Below, one piece after another: positions 7,221 to 12,586 of a stretch of DNA of 12,586 bases (within the stretch, counting starts at the first letter, position 1; the number at the start of each line of letters is the position of its first letter). Both the position numbers and the translations under genes were made by a program. The notes beneath the pieces are model-generated. The model was not told the origin of the DNA and did no database searches. It saw only the letters and a list, made by a program, of their open reading frames with translations. Origin of the DNA: an uncultured Alphaproteobacteria bacterium (GTDB lineage Bacteria > Pseudomonadota > Alphaproteobacteria > Rickettsiales > UBA1997); contig CAIUFU010000261.1 in assembly GCA_903898475.1 (NCBI GenBank), forward strand, positions 1-12,586, in the 5' to 3' direction.

Positions 7221-7482
7221 TTTTATATTGGGTTGGCGGCACGTAATATTGATCGAAATCGTAATACGGGTAATAATTTTGTGGTGGGTTGTTGTAAGGG
7301 TTGCTGTAAGACCTTGAATTTGATCTTACGTAAGGCTGATAATTTTGCGGATAATGCTGATAAGAATCTAATCTAACCGCATTATCTCTTGGATAATTTC
7401 GATCTCTCGTGCAAGAAAAAATTAACAGTAACAAACCTATCAAAAAAATAAATTTCTGAGTTTGTGATTTTTCTTTAATCAT
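7177..7482 (-). CDS. Tyr/Asn-rich lipoprotein, trio member C
   Basis: A 101-aa protein, the shortest and first-transcribed of the three related lipoproteins. The signal is classical: KEKSQTQK, a hydrophobic core FIFLIGLLLLI, and the lipobox IFSC with C24. The middle region is short and N/Y/P/R-rich. The shared motif is at 56-90: SRSYSNPYNNPP, YYDFDQYYVPP, KNVE, followed by an N/S tail. It lacks the long repeat region of A and B, so it may be close to the minimal form of the family. Its start is 123 bp from the divergent ribD start, so the promoter of the whole minus-strand group probably lies there. No known function. Confidence 0.8.
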   Translation of the reverse strand: MIKEKSQTQKFIFLIGLLLLIFSCTRDRNYPRDNAVRLDSYQHYPQNYQPYVRSNSRSYSNPYNNPPQNYYPYYDFDQYYVPPTQYKNVEQNNNSGPSSKF

Positions 7483-7605
7483 TAAATTTAATTACCGCAG
7501 TATTTCAAAACTTGATTAAAAGAGTAGTAGTCGCGGGATTGAGAAATCAATCAATCAACCATTAAAAGAACCCACTTCACCAACTACGTCCTAAAATGAC
7601 AATGT

Positions 7606-8688
7606 ATGACACAAAATTTTGACCAAAAATTCATCGCTTACGCTCTAAAACTGGCAAAACAAAACCTCGGCATAACCTCTCCTAACCCAGTTGTAGCCTG
7701 TGTAATCGTGAAAGATAGTGAAATTATTGCAACAGGCGTCACTGCCAGAAACGGCCGACCTCACGCTGAAAAAATCGCCATTGAAAAAGTTGCTGACAAA
7801 AAAATTCTTCAAGGTGCAGAACTTTACGTAACCCTTGAGCCCTGCTCTCATTTTGGTCAAACCTCCCCTTGTGCTGACGAAATTATTAAATTTGGTTTTA
7901 AAAAAGTGGTGATCGCAACCTCCGACATTGACGAAAGAGTCAATGGCCGTGGCATTCAAAAACTACGCGACGCCGGAATTGACGTGACTTGCGGCATTCT
8001 AGAAAAAGAGGCGCGCGAAATTAATCGCGGCTTTTTTAAAGCTCGTCAAAGCGGCTTGCCTTTTATCACACTAAAACTTGCCACCAGTTTAGACGGCAAA
8101 ATCGCCACTAAAACTTTCGACAGCAAGTGGATCACTTGCGAAAAATCGCGCCTTTTTTCACACCATTTACGCTCAATTAATGACGCGATTTTGGTGGGAG
8201 CAAATACGATTAAAAAAGACGATCCCAGCCTTGATTGTCGTATTGCGGGGCTTGAAGATTTTTCACCAAAAAGAGCGATTATTTCCGGCTCGCTTGATTT
8301 AGATTTAAGGTCTAAAATTTTTCAAAATTGCGACAAAAATCCCACCGTGATTTTAAGCAATAAAACTTGCGACAAGTTTAAAAATTTAATTCTCTGCGCT
8401 GAAAAAAACGGTAAAGTTGATCTGCTTGATGCAATGAAAAAACTGTGCCAAAGCGGCGTTAATTCTGTGCTAATTGAAGGCGGACAAAATATTGCGACGC
8501 AATTTTTAAGAGAAAATCTGGTCGATGAATTAGTGTGGATTCGCAGCTCAAAAATTATCGGCAATGACGGAATCGCCGGAATTGAAGAATTGGGTTTTAT
8601 GAGAATTTCGGAAATTTTGGATGGGTTTGTCAGGGTCGAAGTGCGCGATTCTGACAGTGACTTAATTGAGATTTTTAGCAGAAAATAG
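7606..8688 (+). CDS. ribD: Bifunctional riboflavin deaminase/reductase RibD
   Basis: Cytoplasmic enzyme of riboflavin synthesis: it deaminates the pyrimidine made from GTP and then reduces its ribosyl side chain with NADPH. At 360 aa both domains are present. The N-terminal cytidine-deaminase-like domain has the zinc ligands H53 and E55 in RPHAEKIAIEK and C80/C89 in LEPCSHFGQTSPC. The C-terminal reductase starts near 145 with LPFITLKLATSLDGKIAT, then WITCEKSRLFSHHLRS, AILVGANTIKKDDPSL and the late nucleotide loop IEGGQNIATQFL. One family glycine is replaced in TSPNPVVACVIV (usually VGCVIV). No other rib gene and no FMN riboswitch are seen. It is divergent from the lipoproteins and convergent with the glycosyltransferase. 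Confidence 0.95.
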   Translation: MTQNFDQKFIAYALKLAKQNLGITSPNPVVACVIVKDSEIIATGVTARNGRPHAEKIAIEKVADKKILQGAELYVTLEPCSHFGQTSPCADEIIKFGFKKVVIATSDIDERVNGRGIQKLRDAGIDVTCGILEKEAREINRGFFKARQSGLPFITLKLATSLDGKIATKTFDSKWITCEKSRLFSHHLRSINDAILVGANTIKKDDPSLDCRIAGLEDFSPKRAIISGSLDLDLRSKIFQNCDKNPTVILSNKTCDKFKNLILCAEKNGKVDLLDAMKKLCQSGVNSVLIEGGQNIATQFLRENLVDELVWIRSSKIIGNDGIAGIEELGFMRISEILDGFVRVEVRDSDSDLIEIFSRK

Positions 8689-8700
8689 AAAATTGGACCC

Positions 8701-8728
8701 TTGGTTTTGCTGGTCAAAAGCCAATTTT
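8701..8728 (+). terminator. Possible ribD terminator hairpin
   Basis: Thirteen bases after the ribD stop, TTGGTTTTG (8701-8709) can pair with CAAAAGCCAA (8715-8724), with one bulged G and the loop CTGGT, followed by TTTTCC. The T run is only four long and the stem is A/T-rich, so termination would be weak. The same CCAATTTT can also pair with AAAATTGG at 8689-8696 or with the next palindrome arm. Confidence 0.35.
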
Positions 8729-8746
8729 CCACAGCTGTGGAAAATT
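8723..8746. repeat. Perfect 24-bp palindrome with two DnaA-box-like halves
   Basis: A gapless perfect palindrome between the convergent ribD and glycosyltransferase genes. Each half holds TTTTCCACA (8725-8733, and inverted at 8736-8744), which fits the relaxed DnaA box TTWTNCACA; the two are separated by GC. It has no U tract on either side, so a plain terminator is not the best reading. It may be a binding site for a dimeric protein or for DnaA. Confidence 0.55.
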
Positions 8747-8756
8747 CAAATTTGAA

Positions 8757-9941
8757 CTAAACCACCCGCTTCAAAACTTCTCGATAAACCTTAATTGTCT
8801 CATTACACATTTTCTCATTAGAAAAATTCTCTTCGATATTTTTTCTACCAGCCACGCCCATTTCATCAGCTTCTTCTTTTGGCATTTCCAAGGCCTTATC
8901 GATTAATTGAGCAAATTTCTCAACATCCCCAACTTCCACCAAAAATCCGGTTTTACCGTCAATAATAGTTTCCAGTGAACCACCAATTTTAGTGGCAATA
9001 ATAATTCTGCTTGATGCTTGCGCCTCAATGGCGATGCGGCCGAAAGCCTCAGCGCGCACGCTTGGGCAAACCACCAAATGTGACACGGCGTAAGCGGTTG
9101 GCATGTCTTTGCAAATGCCGCAAAGTTGCACTTTTCCGACCAAGTTCTTTTCAACGATTTTATTTTCGATTCTTTTTCTGAATTTTTTGTGACCGTGATC
9201 CGAGCCAATCATGACGCAGAAAAAGTCATTTTTTACTTGCGACAAAGCTTCAATCAAAAACTCGTGACCCTTCCAAGCAGTGAATCGAGCCGGCATTAAG
9301 ATAATTTTTTTATCGTCCGGCAAATGCCATTTTTTACTCAAATCGATGATGCGATTTTTTGAAACTTTCGCGTAATCAAAATATCCCAGCTCTGCCCCGC
9401 GTTGGATCGTCACGATTTTATCAGCAAGTGAAGTAAGGTGATTTTTTTGATAATTTTTAATCAGATAATCTTTGATAAATCCCGAAACGGCGATGATTTC
9501 ATCAGCCTTCAACATCAAGGCGTTGTAGATTCTTTTAAGTGGAAAGATCTTCCAACCAAAAAGATTTAACGAATAAGTTCCGTGAACTGTTGCAACTAAT
9601 TTTGTGTGAGTTTTTTTGCAGGCAAAATATGTGCTCCACATTGGCGCTCTTGATCTGACGTGAACAATATCAACGTGATATTCTGCAATAAGTTTAGCGA
9701 TTTTTTTGTTGTTAGAATAGATTGTCAGCGGATTTTTGCTGTGAACCGGCAGTTCAATGTGAACAATCCCCGCCTCGCGCAATTGATAAACTAAAATACC
9801 ACCTTTTGAAACTACGATTGGTTCAAAGTCAGATTTTTTTAGCGCCTTAGCAATATCAATTACACCGCGCTCTACTCCGCCGCTTTGCAAACCCGGCAGA
9901 ATCTGCATCACTACAGGTTTTTTCTCTTGGGAAATTTCCAT
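8757..9941 (-). CDS. Glycosyltransferase family 4 (GT-B fold)
   Basis: A 394-aa retaining GT4 enzyme that transfers a sugar from a nucleotide-sugar donor, most often in lipopolysaccharide, capsule or glycolipid synthesis. The N-terminal acceptor half opens with the typical QILPGLQSGGVERGVIDIA. The C-terminal donor half has PARFTAWKGHEFLIEAL (R219, K224), the acidic pair E298/E306 in EAFGRIAIEAQA, and the closing GGSLETIIDGKTGFLVEVGD. There is no signal peptide; it probably works at the inner face of the membrane. It starts 1 nt after the purA stop, so it is very likely in the purA transcript, although the functions are unrelated. No other glycan gene is near, so the substrate cannot be inferred. 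It resembles WaaG/PimB-like enzymes only in general. Confidence 0.92.
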   Translation of the reverse strand: MEISQEKKPVVMQILPGLQSGGVERGVIDIAKALKKSDFEPIVVSKGGILVYQLREAGIVHIELPVHSKNPLTIYSNNKKIAKLIAEYHVDIVHVRSRAPMWSTYFACKKTHTKLVATVHGTYSLNLFGWKIFPLKRIYNALMLKADEIIAVSGFIKDYLIKNYQKNHLTSLADKIVTIQRGAELGYFDYAKVSKNRIIDLSKKWHLPDDKKIILMPARFTAWKGHEFLIEALSQVKNDFFCVMIGSDHGHKKFRKRIENKIVEKNLVGKVQLCGICKDMPTAYAVSHLVVCPSVRAEAFGRIAIEAQASSRIIIATKIGGSLETIIDGKTGFLVEVGDVEKFAQLIDKALEMPKEEADEMGVAGRKNIEENFSNEKMCNETIKVYREVLKRVV

Positions 9942-9942
9942 T

Positions 9943-11214
9943 TTAATTAACTATGATTGTTTCTTCGCGCTTAGGGCCAGTTGAGATAATTGAGGCCTTA
10001 ATACCGCATAAATCTTCAATTCTTTTGATGTAGTTTAGGGCTTTTTGTGGCAAGTCGCTTAAGTTTTTTGAACCCACCGTGCTTTGCTGCCAGCCTTCCA
10101 TTTCTTCGTAAATTGGCTCAATTTGATTCCACAAATGATTGGCTTGCGGCAAGTAGTCGTAAGTTTTACCAGCAATTTTGTAACCAACACAAATTTTGAT
10201 TTTTTCCAATTTGTCGAGCACATCCAATTTGGTTAAAGCCACTTCTTTCACTGAAGAAAGTTGAATTGCTTGGCGCACCAAAACCGCGTCAAACCAACCA
10301 CAACGTCTGTCGCGACCAGTAACGGTGCCGATTTCTTTTCCTTCAACGCGCAAGAAATTGCCAATTTCACATTCAAGTTCAGTTGGAAAAGGACCAGATC
10401 CAACGCGAGTTGTGTAAGCTTTTAAAATGCCAATTGTCTTGTGCAAATCAGCAACGCCCATGCAAGAACCAAGAGCAATTTGTCCGGCCATTGTATTGCT
10501 TGAAGTAACGAATGGAAAGGTTCCGTAAGTCACGTCAAGCAAAGCGCCTTGCGCGCCTTCAAACATTACGGCTTTAAATGCAGAAAGCTTTTTGGCAATT
10601 TCAAAAGCCGGTTTGGCGTGAGAAAGTAGGCGCTCACGAACTGGTGCCAATTCAGCAATAATTTGCTCGCTGGTGACAATTTCAGCACCCAAACTTTGGC
10701 GCAAAAGATTGTGGTAAAAGAGTAAATTTTCTAAACGTTCAGCTAAAACTTTTTCATCCATCAAATCGCAAATTCTAACAGCTCTGCGACCAGCTCTGTC
10801 TTCATAAGCTGGGCCAATGCCGCGTCCCGTGGTGCCGATTTTTTTCTCGCCTTTTTTGCCTTCCAAAAGTTGGTCAAGATCGCGATGCACCGACAAAATC
10901 AAACAAGCATTTTCGGCAATCGCCAAACTTTCTGTGGCAATTTTAATGCCCGCTTCTTCAATTTTTTGAATCTCAGCAAAAAGCGCGATTGGATCAACCA
11001 CCACGCCGCTGCCAATTACTGAAAATTTACCGCGAATACTACCTGATGGCAGTAAACTTAGTTTGTAAGTTTTGTCCCCAACTTTAATGGTGTGGCCAGC
11101 GTTGTGACCACCTTGAAAACGCACTACGGCGTCAAATTTGTCTGCTAAAAAATCAACGATTTTACCTTTCCCTTCATCGCCCCATTGTAGGCCGATTATT
11201 GCTGTGTTGGTCAT
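9943..11214 (-). CDS. purA: Adenylosuccinate synthetase
   Basis: Joins IMP and aspartate using GTP to give adenylosuccinate, the first committed step to AMP. The 423-aa length is normal. The N-terminal GLQWGDEGKGKIVD holds the catalytic D13 and the GTP loop; GGHNAGHTI gives H41. IGTTGRGIGPAYEDR, FEGAQGALLDVTYGTFPFVTSS and TTRVGSGPFPTE are diagnostic, as are TGRDRRCGWFD and the C-terminal STGPKREETI. The start at 11214 lies 1 nt after the zf-CHCC stop, and an AAGGAAG about 12 nt upstream may serve as a distant ribosome site. It is the middle gene of a three-gene minus-strand run. Intact. Confidence 0.98.
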   Translation of the reverse strand: MTNTAIIGLQWGDEGKGKIVDFLADKFDAVVRFQGGHNAGHTIKVGDKTYKLSLLPSGSIRGKFSVIGSGVVVDPIALFAEIQKIEEAGIKIATESLAIAENACLILSVHRDLDQLLEGKKGEKKIGTTGRGIGPAYEDRAGRRAVRICDLMDEKVLAERLENLLFYHNLLRQSLGAEIVTSEQIIAELAPVRERLLSHAKPAFEIAKKLSAFKAVMFEGAQGALLDVTYGTFPFVTSSNTMAGQIALGSCMGVADLHKTIGILKAYTTRVGSGPFPTELECEIGNFLRVEGKEIGTVTGRDRRCGWFDAVLVRQAIQLSSVKEVALTKLDVLDKLEKIKICVGYKIAGKTYDYLPQANHLWNQIEPIYEEMEGWQQSTVGSKNLSDLPQKALNYIKRIEDLCGIKASIISTGPKREETIIVN

Positions 11215-11215
11215 T

Positions 11216-11443
11216 TTATTTTTCTTCCTTCATTTGATTTTTTAAACCCAAGATCACCGAGTTTCTGCCACTTCTTTTTTCAATCGTAAAAAACTTGCTG
11301 CAATAAGGACAAGTCACTGAATCCTTGTTACCCATGTTTAGGTAAACCAACGGATGAGTTCCCGCGCCATCACACGAAACTTTTTTTGAATCAACATGCA
11401 GCGTTTCAAGCGGACTGTTTTTAGAATTAATTTGAGGATTCAT
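11216..11443 (-). CDS. Zinc-finger zf-CHCC domain protein
   Basis: A 75-aa protein with the zf-CHCC zinc site: VSCDGAGTHPLVYLNM followed by VTCPYC, giving one Cys, one His and the final Cys pair with the usual spacing. The same domain ends the mitochondrial complex I subunit NDUFS6, and small stand-alone forms are common in alphaproteobacteria, with roles in complex I assembly proposed for some. I chose the ATG at 11443, directly before NPQINSKNSPLETLHV, because these proteins have short N-termini. The frame is open to an ATG at 11527, but that adds 28 atypical residues running almost to the divergent reductase gene. It is first in a run with purA and a GT4 gene. Confidence 0.85.
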   Translation of the reverse strand: MNPQINSKNSPLETLHVDSKKVSCDGAGTHPLVYLNMGNKDSVTCPYCSKFFTIEKRSGRNSVILGLKNQMKEEK

Positions 11444-11544
11444 TTTTAAAAATTGAGAGATTAGAAATTGCAGCATTAGCAGATCTGTAAGCCACGCCAA
11501 GTTATTTTCCGCAATCGAGTTTTTCAATCTAAGTTTTAAACAAA

Positions 11545-12462
11545 ATGAAAAAGATTTTTACCATAGTTTTTGCAGTCTTTTTTTTGCATTTTGAAACCGC
11601 CTTTTCTGCCGGCAGCGATTGGCATGAAGATAAGAGCAAAGGCGCTAAAGCAAGGCTGATCGCCAGTTTTTATCAAGATGCTTCTGGCACAAAAAAATTA
11701 ATCGCCGGCATTCATTTTAAACTTGGCGACGGCTGGAAGATTTACGGCAACGACGCCGGCGGCATCGGCATGCCACCAAGCCTTGATTTCTCTGCCTCAA
11801 AAAACTTTGCCAAAGAAAATATTGTTTGGCCAAAAGCCGAAGCTGGCGAAGAAAAAATTGGCGATGAAACAATCAAATTCGTCTTTTATAAAAATGAAGT
11901 TGTCCTGCCAATCGAAGTTGAATTACAAGATTTAGCGCAAGCCACTGAACTTACAGTTAAGCTAGATTACGGCCTGTGCAAAGATGTTTGCATTCCTGTA
12001 AGCGAAAATTTCACGTTAAAAGTTTCTGACGAAATTGACCAAGAATCTTTGGCAGAAATTCAGAAATTTTTAGAGAAAAAAATCACCGCAACAAAAGAAG
12101 TCACCACCCAAACCAAACCAGAATCAAAGCCCATGTTCACTTTGCTTTACGCCATTTTGCTAGCAATTTTCGGCGGGGCAATTTTAAACATCATGCCTTG
12201 CGTTTTGCCGGTTTTATCAATCAAGCTGATCTCGGTAATTAAACATTCAAACGCACCAATTGCACGAATTCGCTTCGCTTTTTTAGCAACAATTTGTGGC
12301 ATTTTATCCTGTTTTTTTGCCTTTGCTATTCTTGCCACAATAATCAAATTCACCGGCAATTCTCTAGGCTGGGGACTGCAATTTCAAAATCCTTATTTCC
12401 TAATTTCTCTAATTGTTATTTTGGTGCTTTTTTTAGGAAATCTGCTAAAATACCAAAACTAG
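11545..12462 (+). CDS. Truncated DsbD/ScsB-type thiol-disulfide reductase
   Basis: The 305-aa product matches the first half of a ScsB/DsbD-type membrane reductase, which carries electrons from cytoplasmic thioredoxin to periplasmic disulfides. Residues 1-22 are a signal peptide ending FSA. Residues 23-165 form the periplasmic N-terminal domain, with C145 and C149 in DYGLCKDVCIPV. Three membrane helices follow, near 197-217, 245-268 and 284-302, the first with C219 in NIMPCVLPVLSIKL. Family proteins usually exceed 550 aa, with eight helices, a second membrane cysteine and a C-terminal thioredoxin domain; all of these are missing. Similarity ends at LFLGNL (about residue 300), and the last five residues LKYQN look unrelated. 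I infer a broken gene; the fragment cannot relay electrons across the membrane. Confidence 0.8.
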   Translation: MKKIFTIVFAVFFLHFETAFSAGSDWHEDKSKGAKARLIASFYQDASGTKKLIAGIHFKLGDGWKIYGNDAGGIGMPPSLDFSASKNFAKENIVWPKAEAGEEKIGDETIKFVFYKNEVVLPIEVELQDLAQATELTVKLDYGLCKDVCIPVSENFTLKVSDEIDQESLAEIQKFLEKKITATKEVTTQTKPESKPMFTLLYAILLAIFGGAILNIMPCVLPVLSIKLISVIKHSNAPIARIRFAFLATICGILSCFFAFAILATIIKFTGNSLGWGLQFQNPYFLISLIVILVLFLGNLLKYQN

Positions 12463-12520
12463 CAACTTTCTCGGAACATTCACACATCAAGGCGAAGTCT
12501 TTTAAATTTTTATTTTCCAT
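12416..12520 (-). pseudogene. Possible 5' fragment of an unknown minus-strand gene
   Basis: A 34-codon frame starting MENKNLKDFALMCECSEKVA. It starts 4 nt after the stop of another minus-strand frame, the spacing of an operon. Its 3' part overlaps the end of the truncated reductase gene on the other strand, where its reading becomes the antisense of reductase code. I read it as the start of a gene cut at the same junction. It has no recognised domain and is too short to be sure that it is coding. Confidence 0.35.
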
Positions 12521-12524
12521 GTAA

Positions 12525-12586
12525 TTAACCTAATGTTTTTTCCAACTTGGTAAGTTGCTCTTTGATAAGATTAATATCATTTTGGA
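12525..12586 (-). CDS. C-terminal end of an unknown gene, cut by window edge
   Basis: The last 19 codons of a minus-strand frame ending NDINLIKEQLTKLEKTLG, followed by TAA at 12527-12525. The heptad-like spacing of hydrophobic residues among Lys, Glu and Gln suggests a coiled coil or amphipathic helix. It leads with a 4-nt gap into the short frame starting at 12520. The rest lies outside the window, and no function can be given. Confidence 0.4.
   Translation of the reverse strand, partial: QNDINLIKEQLTKLEKTLG

Noticed and set aside
7483..7605. FMN riboswitch before ribD
   Set aside because: The 123-bp gap lacks the conserved RFN element sequences; only a small GATTGA-GAAA-TCAATC hairpin at 7537-7552 is seen, too weak to call.
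8322..8732. 136-aa minus-strand frame inside ribD
   Set aside because: It is antisense to a confidently identified ribD domain, with no start context and no recognisable domain.
8689..8756. Replication origin
   Set aside because: Only two DnaA-box-like sequences are present, with no AT-rich unwinding region and no origin-linked genes nearby.
11444..11527. Longer start for the zf-CHCC protein at 11527
   Set aside because: The added 28 residues are atypical for the family and would run to within 17 nt of the divergent reductase start; the ATG at 11443 fits better, though the upstream stretch is hydrophobic enough to note.

Overview
The window is AT-rich bacterial chromosome, most likely from an alphaproteobacterium with a small or reduced genome. 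This rests on protein character (GroEL with a GGM-repeat tail, a zf-CHCC zinc protein, RppH, GrxC, a ScsB/DsbD-type N-terminal domain), on a heat-shock promoter of the alphaproteobacterial CTTG-N17-CYTATNTNNG type before groES, and on short palindromic repeats between genes. I cannot name the genus. No rRNA, tRNA, CRISPR array or complete insertion sequence is visible. Most genes have no clear Shine-Dalgarno sequence.

Layout. 1-36: fragment of a REP-like palindromic repeat cut by the window edge. 52-2060: divergent thrC (threonine synthase, -) and rppH (RNA 5'-pyrophosphohydrolase, +). 2105-2610 (-): a Phd/YefM antitoxin followed by a ParE/RelE toxin that seems to have lost its middle, so the toxin is probably dead. 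2684-3586 (-): a ten-helix EamA/DMT transporter. 3652-3688: terminator of groEL. 3714-5786 (-): groES-groEL, with a 69-bp near-perfect palindromic element between the two genes and a sigma-32-type promoter upstream. 5894-7482 (-): three consecutive genes for Tyr/Pro/Gln/Asn-rich lipoproteins sharing an ungapped 35-residue C-terminal motif, then glutaredoxin grxC 8 nt behind the last one. 7606-8688 (+): ribD. 8689-8756: convergent spacer with a perfect 24-bp palindrome made of two inverted DnaA-box-like sequences. 8757-11443 (-): a tightly packed zf-CHCC protein, purA, GT4 glycosyltransferase run with 1-nt gaps. 11545-12462 (+): a DsbD/ScsB-type membrane reductase that stops after its third membrane helix. 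12416-12586: apparently foreign minus-strand coding sequence meeting the broken reductase gene.

Most of the window is housekeeping: amino acid, purine and riboflavin synthesis, RNA turnover, protein folding and thiol redox. The least explained part is the lipoprotein trio at 6154-7482. I do not recognise the family; it looks like a locally amplified, fast-diverging envelope protein with a conserved aromatic C-terminal motif. Two loci show decay: the toxin, shortened in frame, and the reductase, cut at a junction near 12440-12450.
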